Origin: Roseicyclus persicicus
GTDB taxonomy: Bacteria > Pseudomonadota > Alphaproteobacteria > Rhodobacterales > Rhodobacteraceae
Assembly (NCBI RefSeq): GCF_012395815.1
Contig: NZ_JAAZQQ010000003.1
Span: forward strand, 310,001-374,000
DNA length: 64,000 nucleotides
Direction: 5' to 3'
In this document: piece after piece, positions 17,884 to 26,736 of the stretch
Layout: every line of letters starts with the position of its first letter
How positions within the stretch are numbered: position 1 is the stretch's first letter
Translations under genes and position numbers: made by a program
Notes under the pieces: model-generated
Told to the model about the DNA's origin: nothing
Database searches by the model: none
Seen by the model: only the letters and a program-made list of their open reading frames with translations

Positions 17884-19418
17884 GCCAGCAGCGACCGCCC
17901 GGTCATCTCGGCCGGCTGCGGCAGGCCCATCAGCTGCAGCAGCGTCGGCGCGAGGTCGGCCAGGACGCCATCGCGCAGGCTCGCCCCGGCGGGCCCGCCG
18001 GCCAGGATCACCGGCACCGGGTTCGTCGTGTGCGCCGTGTGCGGCCCGCCGGTCGCGGGGTCGACCATGGTTTCGCAATTGCCGTGGTCGGCGGTGACGA
18101 TCATCGCCCCGCCCGCGGCCTCCAGCGCCGCCAGCGCCCGGCCCAGCCCCGCGTCCACCGCCTCGCAGGCGCGCATCGCGGCCTGCAGGTCGCCGGTGTG
18201 GCCGACCATGTCGGGGTTGGCGTAGTTCACCACGATCAGGTCGTAGCCATCGGCGATGGCCGCGACGAGGTGGTCGGTGACCTCGGGCGCCGACATCTCG
18301 GGCTGCAGGTCGTAGGTCGCCACCTTGGGCGACTGCGCCATGTAGCGGTCCTCGCCCGGCACCGGGGGTTCCTTGCCGCCGTTGAGGAAGAAGGTGACGT
18401 GCGGGTATTTCTCGGTCTCGGCGATGTGGAACTGCCGCAGCCCGTGGCTCGCCACCCATTCCGCCAGCGTGTTCACGATCTCCTGCTTGGGGTAGAGCGT
18501 GGTCATGAAGCGGTCGTGGTCCCTGGAATAGTCCACCATCCCGAGCGCCGCGGCGAGCTTCGGCCGCGGGCCGGTGTCGAAGGCGTCGAACCCCGGATCG
18601 GCCAGCGCCGACAGGATCTCCCGTGCGCGGTCGGCGCGGAAGTTGAGGCAGAACAGGCCGTCGCCGTCCTTCATGCCCGCGTAGTCGCCCAGCACGGTTG
18701 GCACGATGAACTCGTCGGTCTCGCCGCGCCCGTAGGCCGCCTGCACCGCGTCCTGCGCCGTGCCGTCCTGGTGCAGCGTGCCCTCGCCACCGCCCTCGGC
18801 CATGGCGCGGAAGGCGCGCGCGACGCGGTCCCAGCGGTGGTCGCGGTCCATCGCGTAGTAGCGCCCGATCACGGTGGCGATGCGCGCCCCCTCGGGCATC
18901 GCCGCCGCCATCCGGTCGAGCACCGGGATCGCCGAGCGCGGGGCCACGTCGCGCCCGTCGGTGATGGCGTGCAGCCGCACCGGCACGCCCGCCGCGGCGA
19001 CGGCCTCGACCGCGGCCATCAGGTGCGCCGACTGGCTGTGCACTCCGCCGTCCGAGGCCAGCCCGAACAGGTGCGCCGTGCCGCCCGACGCCTTCAGCGT
19101 TTCGATGAAGGCGACCAGCGCCGGTTCCCGCGCGAACCGCCCGGTCTCGATCGCCTCGTCGATGCGCACGAGGTCCATCTGCACGATGCGGCCCGCGCCG
19201 ATGTTGGTGTGGCCGACCTCGGAATTGCCGAACTGCCCCTCGGGCAGACCCACGGCGCGCCCATGGGTGGTCAGCGTCGCGTGCGGGCAGGTGGCCGTCA
19301 GGCGGTCCATGGTCGGCGTCCGGGCGAGCAGCGGGGCGTTGTCGGCCTCGGTCGGCCCGATCCCCCAGCCGTCGAGGATGCAGAGGACCACGGGTTTCGG
19401 CGGGGCGGGCTGTGGCAT
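17880..19418 (-). CDS. gpmI: 2,3-bisphosphoglycerate-independent phosphoglycerate mutase GpmI
   Basis: A 512-residue manganese-dependent enzyme interconverting 3- and 2-phosphoglycerate in glycolysis and gluconeogenesis. Seen: metal site at the N-terminus VVLCILDGWGIGP, phosphoserine loop GNSEVGHTNIGAGR (the Ser of NSEVGH is the phosphorylated residue), DGRD, RADRAR, NYANPDMVGHTG and TADHGNCE. Length is that of the family. The start ATG 19418 has a GGAG eight bases upstream; the frame stays open further but the extra sequence is not family-like. It heads the operon with envC, ctpA and rppH. Confidence 0.97.
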   Translation of the reverse strand: MPQPAPPKPVVLCILDGWGIGPTEADNAPLLARTPTMDRLTATCPHATLTTHGRAVGLPEGQFGNSEVGHTNIGAGRIVQMDLVRIDEAIETGRFAREPALVAFIETLKASGGTAHLFGLASDGGVHSQSAHLMAAVEAVAAAGVPVRLHAITDGRDVAPRSAIPVLDRMAAAMPEGARIATVIGRYYAMDRDHRWDRVARAFRAMAEGGGEGTLHQDGTAQDAVQAAYGRGETDEFIVPTVLGDYAGMKDGDGLFCLNFRADRAREILSALADPGFDAFDTGPRPKLAAALGMVDYSRDHDRFMTTLYPKQEIVNTLAEWVASHGLRQFHIAETEKYPHVTFFLNGGKEPPVPGEDRYMAQSPKVATYDLQPEMSAPEVTDHLVAAIADGYDLIVVNYANPDMVGHTGDLQAAMRACEAVDAGLGRALAALEAAGGAMIVTADHGNCETMVDPATGGPHTAHTTNPVPVILAGGPAGASLRDGVLADLAPTLLQLMGLPQPAEMTGRSLLA

Positions 19419-19479
19419 GGACGGTCTCCTTCGCGCCCCCGGTTCTAGGAGGCCGCCGCTCGCGGCGCAAGGCGGCGGG

Positions 19480-21165
19480 TCAGCGCCCGAGCAGACGTCC
19501 GACGAGGCCGGGCCGCGTGCGCCCCAGCCCGGCATAGCGGTCGCGCCACGCCTGCGGCACCGCATCGCCGAACCGGGCAAAGGCGTCCTCATAGTGCCGT
19601 TGCAGCCCCTCGAGCAGCATCGTCTCGATCTCGCCGGGAATGGGAAGCGGGTTGCCGAGGTTGACCCGCTTGTCCGTCTCGGCCGGTCTGTCGGCGATTC
19701 CGAGGAAGGCGCAGAGGGCGGAGACGCTCTCCTGCCGGAACATGTCCTCGTAGAAGATGGTGTGGATCCGGTCGCGCGGCACCACGGCTTCCAGTTCGGT
19801 GAGCGTGCGCTCGTAGTGCGCCCGGAGCAAGGTCGGCAGGCGGCCCGACTTGACCAGATGCCTCGCCCGGGCGATGCAGGCCGGCGCATAATCCGGCCCG
19901 TCCGGGTCGATCCCCTTGCCCTCGACCATCATGCGGATCTGCGACCAGAGCCGGCCGACCGGATCGCGCAGGATGAACACGAACTTCGCCGGGCCGAGGC
20001 TGTCCATGTCGGCAAAGCCGGCCCTGTCCAGCACCGCGTAGGAGGGGGTGATGTCGCAGGCCAGCTTCTGACCGGCATGTCCGCGCATCAGGTAGGACAG
20101 GTAGGGCCCGTGATCGCCGGGTGGCCCCGAATGGATGCAGAGCCATTCGACCAAGCGCGCGATCTGGTCGAGGATCCGCTGGTTCGCGGGCTCCGGCGTC
20201 TCCGCCAGCCGCGCCGAGAGGGATTGCAGGGCCTTCACACGCCGCGCGTGGTGGCGGTTTTCGTGCGGCGGGTGGATCACGTCGAAATAGTGGAGCTCCT
20301 TCAGCTCGGGGCAGTGGCAGTCCGGGTGCCCGGCGAGGAACTCGTACAGCCAGCTGGTCCCGGCCTTCTGCGCGCCAATCCCGTAGACCAGCGTCGTCCC
20401 CCCGGGCAGTCCGCCGGCCTTGCGCCGCGCCGGCCTTGGCCGCTCCGGCGCCGCGACGAAGTCGAGCACCGCGGCGGCCGCCTGCTCGCTGTGCGGGGGC
20501 TGGGTGAAGAACCCGTGGCCCGCGCCGGGAAACACCTTGATCTCGCAGCGGGAGGCCGGCCAGAGGCGCGCGAAGCCCTGCGAGGACGCGAGCGGGACCA
20601 CGGTGTCCGCGTCGCCATGCGCGATGAAGCAGCGCAGCCGCCCGACGATCGGGCTCGCGGCATGGCGCTGCAGGGGCGAGAGACCCACGAGGCGCGCGTC
20701 CGGCACGACCTCGTCGGGGAAGGTTCCGGGGCCGATGTCCGTCACCGGGTTCATCAGGATCAGGCCGGCGATGCCCCCTGGCGCCTCCACCGCGGCATGG
20801 AGGGCGAGAAGGCCGCCGAAGGATGCGCCGAACAGGTAGAGCTCCGCCCCGGGCGGAAGGTCGGCCCGGCACCACTCTAGCGCCTGTTCGGCATCGGCCA
20901 GCATGTCCTCGAGCCCGGCGCCGTCGCGCTCCGGCGTCCGGTAGCCGGCCGCGAGCACGGTGATGTCCCCCCGCGCCGCGAGCCGCGCGCAGAAGGGCGC
21001 CAGCATGTCCGGCGCGCCATCCACGCCGCCGCCGTGGAACGCCAGGATGCGCGTCGTTTCGGGCAGGCGAGAGGGAAACAGGAGCGACCCCGGACCGCGG
21101 CCGATATAGACCGTCTGAGCCGCGGTTTCCTGGCCGGGCATCGGGGGTCCATCGGTGCTTGCCAT
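19480..21165 (-). CDS. Fusion of an alpha/beta-hydrolase and a sulfotransferase domain
   Basis: A 561-residue two-domain protein. Residues about 35-240 are an alpha/beta-hydrolase: HGGG oxyanion loop (44-47), elbow GASFGG (Ser115), acid loop HGDADTVVP (about 183-191) and catalytic His in GAGHGF (His217). After a basic Pro/Arg linker (ERPRPARRKAGG), residues about 257-561 are a PAPS-dependent sulfotransferase: 5' phosphosulfate loop GAQKAGTSWLYEF (264-276) and 3' phosphate site FVFILRDPVGRLWSQ. No signal peptide, so a cytoplasmic role is likely. Start ATG 21165 follows GAGGAG. One guess is esterase and sulfate transfer on a surface glycan or lipid, given the neighbouring RTX and capsule-type genes. 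Substrate unknown. Confidence 0.85.
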   Translation of the reverse strand: MASTDGPPMPGQETAAQTVYIGRGPGSLLFPSRLPETTRILAFHGGGVDGAPDMLAPFCARLAARGDITVLAAGYRTPERDGAGLEDMLADAEQALEWCRADLPPGAELYLFGASFGGLLALHAAVEAPGGIAGLILMNPVTDIGPGTFPDEVVPDARLVGLSPLQRHAASPIVGRLRCFIAHGDADTVVPLASSQGFARLWPASRCEIKVFPGAGHGFFTQPPHSEQAAAAVLDFVAAPERPRPARRKAGGLPGGTTLVYGIGAQKAGTSWLYEFLAGHPDCHCPELKELHYFDVIHPPHENRHHARRVKALQSLSARLAETPEPANQRILDQIARLVEWLCIHSGPPGDHGPYLSYLMRGHAGQKLACDITPSYAVLDRAGFADMDSLGPAKFVFILRDPVGRLWSQIRMMVEGKGIDPDGPDYAPACIARARHLVKSGRLPTLLRAHYERTLTELEAVVPRDRIHTIFYEDMFRQESVSALCAFLGIADRPAETDKRVNLGNPLPIPGEIETMLLEGLQRHYEDAFARFGDAVPQAWRDRYAGLGRTRPGLVGRLLGR

Positions 21166-21250
21166 CCCCGTCTGTCTCCTCGCGGCGCCCGATGCCCGGA
21201 CCCGCCGCCCCCCTTTCACCCGACCGGCCGGGCAAAACGGGCCGACCTGA

Positions 21251-23512
21251 TCAAACGATGACGAGGTCGTCAAGCAGGAGGCTGGTGTTGGTGAGCCCGT
21301 TGATGGTCAGCGTGTTGCCCCCGCCGAAGTCCAGCACGGTGTTGCCGCCCACCACCGACCCGAAGGCCGAGATGACCTGCGCGACCGTCAGCCCGCCGCC
21401 CCACATCGCATCGTCGAGGTGGATCTCGTCCACGTCGTTCTTGAAGTCGGTGATCACGTCGAGACCTTCGCCGAAGACGAACACATCGGCGCCGATATCC
21501 CCGGTCAGGGTGTCGTTGCCCGCACCGCCGTCGAGCGTATCGTTGCCGCCGCCGCCGAAGACCCGGTCGTTGCCCGCGTCGCCAAACAGCACGTCGTGGC
21601 CCGCCAGGCCGTAGACCTGGTCGTTGTCGCCGCCGCCATGGATGGTGTCCCGTCCGCCGTTCCCGAACAGCCAGTCCCGCCCGTCGCCACCGTCGAGCCA
21701 ATCGTGGCCGGGCATGCCGTAGAGACGATCGCCGTCATCGCCCCCCTCAAGCCGGTCGTCCTGGGCATAGCCGAACAGCCAATCGCGCCCGCTTCCGCCG
21801 ATCAGGTGATCCTCACCACGCTGGCCGTGCAGCACGTCGTTGCCGTCGCCGCCCTCGAGCGTGTCGTTCCCGGCACCGCCATACAGCGTATCGTTGCCGG
21901 CAAGGCCCAGGATCGTCTCGTCGCCGTCACCCCCGGACAACAGATCGGGCCCGTCGGTCCCTTCCAGCGGCGGATTGGCCCTCAGGTCCGGCGGGATCGG
22001 GCTTCGCTCGGGGGCGGTCATCAGCGCCGCCCGCACGTTGGCCGCGCTGAGCGAGGTTCCGTTCAGGGTCTGGATCACCAGGGTCTCGCCGCGCCAGGTG
22101 ACGATGGCGCCGTCGGGGGTGGGGGTGATCGTCAGTTGGGCCGGGTCGTACAGAAAGGGCCAGTCGGACAGGTCGATCCTGTCCCGGCCCGGTTCGAAAT
22201 CGGTGATGACGTCGGTCTGCCCGTCCGCCCGGAGCACGAAGATGTCGCGCCCGGCACCCCCCGACAGGGTGTCGAGGCCGCGCCCGTCCTCGAGGATGTC
22301 GTCGCCGGAGGCGCCCTGCAGGAGATCGTTGCCGGCCCCGCCCAGCACGATGTCGTCCAGCGCGGTCCCTGACAGGGTGCCGCCCCCCTGCGCGGCGATG
22401 AGCACCGAGCCGTTTCGGGACGTGTCGAGCGTGATCGCGGTCACGCCGGCGCTGATCTCGGAGGACAGGTACAGGTGCAGGGCGTTGCCGCCGTGGAAGG
22501 CCACGACCGCCGTCACGTTCTCGAGCCCCGTGGCGGGCGTGTCGGCCATGACGTCGATGATCTGGAGCCGCCCGTTGGGCATCAGCAGGAACACGGTCAG
22601 GCCGTCGTCGCCGCCCGCCGCGACGACATAGGTGAAGCCGTTCGAGGTCACCACGTCGAGGGTCTGGATGCCGCCGAAGCGCGTGTGCAGGGTGTCGATG
22701 ACGTGATCCGTCGGCACCAGCTGCCCATCCCCCAGCAGCTCCATCACCGTGATCGCGCCCGACTGGCCGATGCCGTCGCCCGGCGCGGACCCCAGCAGCA
22801 CGAAGCATCGGTTGCCCACCATCGCCGTGGCCATCGCGGTCGGGGTCATGACGCCGATGCCTTCGGCGACGCCGAGGTTCCCGGTCGCCACGAAGCGGTC
22901 CGCCTCGATGCGGTAGGCGGTGACGCCCTGGTCGGTTGCGCTGGCGCCGATCAGGTAGTCGACGCCGCCGATCGCCACGGTTTCCAGCGCAAAGACCGAA
23001 TCCGCGTAGGTCGCCTGCGTGTCGGCGGCCGCGAAGGCATGGGCCAGCGTGCCGCCCTGGGCGAAGCTGTAGGCCTGGATCGACCCGGTGCCGGCGTTGG
23101 CGAGGAACAGCATGTCGTCGCCCCACTGGTCCATGTCGAGGACCGCGCCTGCTTGGCTGGCCAGCCCGGACAGCGTGCTCGACCCGTCGATGCCGCCCTG
23201 CGCACCCAGCTGATAGCCCGTCAGGTTGCCCGCACCGTCCGCCGCCACCACGAGCTTCGGCCCGTCCGCCGTGTCGATCAGCGTGAGGGTCGGCAGGATG
23301 TCCGGCGCGAGGCCGGCCGCGAAATGGGCCTGGTCGATCAGCGCAAGGTCGCCGTCCGGTCCGATGGCATAGGCGGCCAGCCCCCCGTTTGGACCCGACA
23401 GGGTATAGAGCACGGCACCCGTCCCGGTGTCGTGGATCAGGAGGTCACTGATGCCGTGGTCCAGGATGGCCTGGTTGGTCTGGGTCTGTCCTGCGACGAC
23501 AAGCTGCGGCAT
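21251..23512 (-). CDS. RTX (haemolysin-type calcium-binding repeat) protein with beta-propeller-like N-terminus
   Basis: A 753-residue protein expected to be exported by a type I system. Residues 1 to about 375 are repeated beta-strand modules (PKLVVAADGAGNLTGYQL, DYLIGASATDQGVTAYRI, TYVVAAGGDDGLTVF) resembling a propeller. A first RTX block is at about 380-430 (GGAGNDLLQGASGDD), followed by a serralysin-like module DVITDFEPGRDRIDLSDW. A second, longer block is at about 515-690 with many GGxGxDxL nonapeptides, then DVITDFKNDVDEIHLDD and a hydrophobic tail LLLDDLVIV typical of type I signals. Start set at ATG 23512 because GGAG sits six bases upstream; ATG 23524 has no site. No type I transporter lies in the window. 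Ligand or enzyme role unknown. Confidence 0.88.
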   Translation of the reverse strand: MPQLVVAGQTQTNQAILDHGISDLLIHDTGTGAVLYTLSGPNGGLAAYAIGPDGDLALIDQAHFAAGLAPDILPTLTLIDTADGPKLVVAADGAGNLTGYQLGAQGGIDGSSTLSGLASQAGAVLDMDQWGDDMLFLANAGTGSIQAYSFAQGGTLAHAFAAADTQATYADSVFALETVAIGGVDYLIGASATDQGVTAYRIEADRFVATGNLGVAEGIGVMTPTAMATAMVGNRCFVLLGSAPGDGIGQSGAITVMELLGDGQLVPTDHVIDTLHTRFGGIQTLDVVTSNGFTYVVAAGGDDGLTVFLLMPNGRLQIIDVMADTPATGLENVTAVVAFHGGNALHLYLSSEISAGVTAITLDTSRNGSVLIAAQGGGTLSGTALDDIVLGGAGNDLLQGASGDDILEDGRGLDTLSGGAGRDIFVLRADGQTDVITDFEPGRDRIDLSDWPFLYDPAQLTITPTPDGAIVTWRGETLVIQTLNGTSLSAANVRAALMTAPERSPIPPDLRANPPLEGTDGPDLLSGGDGDETILGLAGNDTLYGGAGNDTLEGGDGNDVLHGQRGEDHLIGGSGRDWLFGYAQDDRLEGGDDGDRLYGMPGHDWLDGGDGRDWLFGNGGRDTIHGGGDNDQVYGLAGHDVLFGDAGNDRVFGGGGNDTLDGGAGNDTLTGDIGADVFVFGEGLDVITDFKNDVDEIHLDDAMWGGGLTVAQVISAFGSVVGGNTVLDFGGGNTLTINGLTNTSLLLDDLVIV

Positions 23513-23623
23513 GGGCGGCTCCATCGTGGTGTCGATGGCGCCAAGGCTGCGATGCCGCCTGGGGATGGGTGGGGACGGAATGTGGTGTGGCTGCGGAGAA
23601 CCGCTCGCATTGCCGCGGTCGCG

Positions 23624-24310
23624 TTAACCCTTTGCTCTACCGCGCCGGGAGGCGGGCAGGGCCATGTTCCGCTTGTGGACCTCGATGGCCTCGTCAAGAT
23701 CCTCGAAATACTGCAGTTTTCCGTGTTCGAGGATCAGGGCTGCGTCGCAGAATTCCTTAAGCTCGCCAAGGTTGTGATTCACCATGATCGCGTCGGAGGT
23801 CGACATGCGCTCGTGGAACAGGGCCGCGCTGCGGGTGCGGAAGGAGGCGTCGCCCGCCGCCGTCACCTCGTCGATGAGGTAGGTGTCGAACTTGATCCCC
23901 AGCGACAGGCCGAAGCTGAGCCTTGCCTTCATCCCGGAGGAATAGGTCCGCAACGGCATGTGGAAATGCGGGCCCAGCTGGGCGAAGTCCTCGACGAAAT
24001 CGACCAGCTCCTCGGTGTCGACGCCGTAGACCCGCGCGATGAAGCGCGCGTTCTGCGCGCCGGTCATGTTGGGGTGGGTCGAGCCGGCCTGCCCGATCGG
24101 CCAGGAGATGGTGCCGTCGCACAGGATTCGGCCGGAATCGGGGCGCATGTTGCCCGCGATGATCGACATCAGCGTGGACTTACCGGCGCCGTTGCGCCCG
24201 AGCAGTGCCAGCGACCGCCCTGTCGCCACCGTCAGCGTCAGGTTGTCGATCACCACCTTGCGCTGCCCGTTGACCTCGAAGCTCTTGGTCAGGTTCTCGA
24301 AGCGGATCAT
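23624..24310 (-). CDS. kpsT: Capsule-type polysaccharide export ABC transporter, ATP-binding subunit (KpsT-like)
   Basis: A 228-residue ATPase of the polysaccharide-export ABC-2 class. Seen: Walker A GRNGAGKST (38-46), signature YSSGMKARLSFGLSL, Walker B TYLIDEVTAAGD, and the H-loop MVNHNLGEL. The pattern MIRFENLTKSFEVNGQRKVVIDNL and the switch sequence ALILEHGKLQYFEDLDEAIEVHK match KpsT/WcbD-type proteins, which power export of group 2 capsule-like polymers with KpsM. It follows the KpsE-like gene by 20 bases on the same strand. The permease partner is divergent at 25893. Confidence 0.9.
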   Translation of the reverse strand: MIRFENLTKSFEVNGQRKVVIDNLTLTVATGRSLALLGRNGAGKSTLMSIIAGNMRPDSGRILCDGTISWPIGQAGSTHPNMTGAQNARFIARVYGVDTEELVDFVEDFAQLGPHFHMPLRTYSSGMKARLSFGLSLGIKFDTYLIDEVTAAGDASFRTRSAALFHERMSTSDAIMVNHNLGELKEFCDAALILEHGKLQYFEDLDEAIEVHKRNMALPASRRGRAKG

Positions 24311-24330
24311 GGCGCGCGGCCCCGTGCCCC

Positions 24331-25863
24331 TTACTGCCGGTCCCGGATGCTGTAGTAGATCAGCGCGAGGATCGCCCAGCCCAGCGTCAGGAACAGGAGC
24401 GCCAGCCCCGAGATCATGCTGCGCTGGGGGTATTCGGCGCTCTGCGGCAGGGTGGGGCGGATGTAGACGGCGAGGTAGCGGCTCTGCCGGGCGGCGTTGG
24501 TCCGCGCCGCGTCGAGGGCCGTCAGGGCCGCGCGGTAGCTTTCCTCCGCGAACTCGCGATCCACCACGAGGCCCTCGTAGCGGGCGAGCAGGGTCGGGTA
24601 ATCCTCGCCGTCGGACCCGATGTCCTCGGTGGCGAAGTTCTGCCGCTCCTGCCGGATCCGCTCGCGGATCACCTCGATCCGCCGGGCGGACTGCACCAGC
24701 CGGGGATCGTTGGGGTTGGTCGTGTTCTCGGACAGCAGGTCGAATTCGATCAGCGCCTCGGCCAGCTGCTGCTGCAGGGTGTTCAGCACGCCGGACCGGC
24801 CCTGCAGATCGCTGGCGGGGTCGACGATCTGGGTTTCCGTGCGGAACTGCGTCAGGGCCTCGCGGGCAAGGCGCAGGCGCGCGATGGCGGCCTCGAGGTC
24901 GGCCTCGGCGTAGCGCATGGAATCGGCGCGGGCCTGGTCGTTGAGCTCGTTGATCATCGACTGGCTTTCCTCGACGATCGCCCGCGCCAGCGTCTGCGCG
25001 GTGACCGGGTCGTAGGCCAGCACCTCGAGGTCGATGAGCCCGCTGCTCTGGGTGTAGGAGACCCGCACGACACCCTGCCAGTGGTCGACGAGATCCTCGA
25101 GGGTCGCGTCGGGTTGCAGGGCGAACAGCGGGTCGGCCTCGTGGGGGGCCGAGTAATGCGCCACCAGGTCCATGCGCTCGGACAGCCGCTGCACCAGCTC
25201 GGGGCTGGTGATGAACTCGAACAGGATGTCGCCGTCGGCGCCGACGGAGGACCCCGCGAGGGACGCCAGCCCCCCCAGCAGGTCGGTCGCCGAGCTGGTT
25301 TCCTCGGTCCGGATGGTGAACCCGGCGGTCGAGGCGTACTGGTCCTGCGCGAAGGTGTAGACGTAGTACACGGTCGCCAGGAACGGCACGATCACGAGCA
25401 GGATGAAGGACAGCACCAGGCCGTAATGCCGCCGCCGCATCCGGGCGGGCTGCGCGATCGGCTTGAAGGTGGGCGCCTCGGCTGGCTCGGGTGCGCGACC
25501 GGGCTTGTTCGGCCTTGGCCGGTTCGGATCCGGCTGGCCGGGTGCGTTCGGGGCCTGTGCCGGCTTCGGGCGTGCTTGCCCATCGCCTTGTGGCTGCGGC
25601 TGCTGCTGGTTCCTCGGTTGCCCCGCCTGTCCCGCCTGTCCCTGACGCGGGCCCTGCGCCGGGCGCGCCGCACCTTGGGCCGCCGGGCGGGCCTGCGGGT
25701 CGGCGCCCTGTCCGGGGGCTGCGGCCGGACCGCCGGCAGCCCGCGCCGCCGCCCCGGCCTGTCCGGGTCCGGCAACGGGGGTAGGCCGCTGCTGAGGCTG
25801 TTCGGATGGATCGGCCAAGGACGCGGCCCTGCTCTTGTCGTTTGAACTTACCCCGACCGTCAT
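24331..25863 (-). CDS. KpsE-like capsule polysaccharide export inner-membrane protein
   Basis: A 510-residue Wzz/KpsE-type (PCP family) protein. Residues 1-140 are a cytoplasmic Pro/Gln/Ala-rich, low-complexity tail. A transmembrane helix is at about 147-170 (YGLVLSFILLVIVPFLATVYYVY). The periplasmic part has the FTIRTEETSSATDLLGGL start and long coiled coil (DLEAAIARLRLAREAL..., ERIRQERQNF). A second membrane helix (SMISGLALLFLTLGWAILALIYY) closes the protein. Such proteins span the envelope and connect the ABC exporter to the outer-membrane channel. Long Pro-rich N-tails are usual in Rhodobacterales members as I recall. The ATG at 25863 is only 29 bases from the divergent kpsM start, leaving little room for promoters; a later start is possible. 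Confidence 0.82.
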   Translation of the reverse strand: MTVGVSSNDKSRAASLADPSEQPQQRPTPVAGPGQAGAAARAAGGPAAAPGQGADPQARPAAQGAARPAQGPRQGQAGQAGQPRNQQQPQPQGDGQARPKPAQAPNAPGQPDPNRPRPNKPGRAPEPAEAPTFKPIAQPARMRRRHYGLVLSFILLVIVPFLATVYYVYTFAQDQYASTAGFTIRTEETSSATDLLGGLASLAGSSVGADGDILFEFITSPELVQRLSERMDLVAHYSAPHEADPLFALQPDATLEDLVDHWQGVVRVSYTQSSGLIDLEVLAYDPVTAQTLARAIVEESQSMINELNDQARADSMRYAEADLEAAIARLRLAREALTQFRTETQIVDPASDLQGRSGVLNTLQQQLAEALIEFDLLSENTTNPNDPRLVQSARRIEVIRERIRQERQNFATEDIGSDGEDYPTLLARYEGLVVDREFAEESYRAALTALDAARTNAARQSRYLAVYIRPTLPQSAEYPQRSMISGLALLFLTLGWAILALIYYSIRDRQ

Positions 25864-25892
25864 ACATACTCGCGGGGTCCAATGCCATAGCG

Positions 25893-26729
25893 ATGGAGAC
25901 GAGCCTGTCCGCCGCAGACCCCCTGCAGCCGCGTCCGCCGGCCGGCCGCGCCGTGCACATGACACGGTCCTTCGCGAGCTTCCGCTCGATCATCGCGCTG
26001 ATGCTGCGCGAGATGTCGACACGCTATGGCCGGACGCCCGGGGGCTACATCTGGGCCATCGCCGAGCCGGTCGGGGCGCTGATCGTGATGGCGGTGGTCT
26101 TCTCCTTCATGTTCAGGGCTCCGTCGCTGGGGAACTCCTTCATCCTGTTCTACGCCTCGGGCTACCTGCCCTTCACCCTGTTCAGCACCATCTCGGGGCA
26201 GGTGCAGAATTCGCTCTCCTTCTCGAAACCGCTCCTGCAATACCCGGCGGTGTCCTGGATCGACGCGGTCATCGCCAAGTTCCTGCTCAATTTCCTGACC
26301 GGCGTCGCCGTCTTCGCGATCGTCCTGTTCGGGATCCTGCAGTTCGCCGAGGCCACGGCCACGCTCGACTTCGGGCCGATCGTGACCGCCATCGTCCTGT
26401 CGGCGCTCCTCGGTCTCGGGATCGGGTCCCTGAACTGCCTGCTCGAGGGCCTGTTCCCTGCCTGGGGCAATCTCTGGTCGATCGCCACACGGCCGCTCTT
26501 CATCATCGCCGGGGTCTTCTTCACCTACGACGACATGCCGACCGTGCTGCAGGATATCCTCTGGTACACCCCGTGGATCCACATCACCGGCATCTCGCGC
26601 AGCGGCATCTACCCGACCTATTCCGCCGACTACACGTCGATCCCGCTGGTCATGGCCTGGGCCATGATCCCGATGTTCTTCGGGCTGCTCCTGCTGCGCC
26701 GCTATTACCAGGACATCCTGAACCGCTGA
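25893..26729 (+). CDS. kpsM: Capsule-type polysaccharide export ABC transporter, permease (KpsM-like)
   Basis: A 278-residue ABC-2 permease. Six hydrophobic stretches are visible, beginning IWAIAEPVGALIVMAVVFSFMF and ending MAWAMIPMFFGLLLLRRYY. The family landmarks are REMSTRYGRTPGGYIWAIAEP near the N-terminus, FYASGYLPF, and the late GVFFTYDDMP...WIHITGISRSGIYPTY. It should form the membrane channel with KpsT. Unusually it faces away from kpsE-kpsT rather than lying in the same operon. ATG 25893 follows a weak site; ATG 25959 (MTRSFASFRS) is a possible later start that would lengthen the intergenic space. Convergent with rlmH, seven bases apart. Confidence 0.88.
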   Translation: METSLSAADPLQPRPPAGRAVHMTRSFASFRSIIALMLREMSTRYGRTPGGYIWAIAEPVGALIVMAVVFSFMFRAPSLGNSFILFYASGYLPFTLFSTISGQVQNSLSFSKPLLQYPAVSWIDAVIAKFLLNFLTGVAVFAIVLFGILQFAEATATLDFGPIVTAIVLSALLGLGIGSLNCLLEGLFPAWGNLWSIATRPLFIIAGVFFTYDDMPTVLQDILWYTPWIHITGISRSGIYPTYSADYTSIPLVMAWAMIPMFFGLLLLRRYYQDILNR

Positions 26730-26736
26730 GGCGCCG

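Noticed and set aside
16750-19470. A 906-residue minus-strand frame spanning envC and most of gpmI
   Set aside because: Only its last 377 residues are real (EnvC); the rest is an out-of-frame translation of gpmI with Arg/Gly/Pro-rich, GC-driven composition.
23705-23725. CTGCAGTTTTCCGT in kpsT, matching the palindrome array at 61893
   Set aside because: It encodes the conserved GKLQYFED of KpsT and is not part of an inverted repeat; coincidence.
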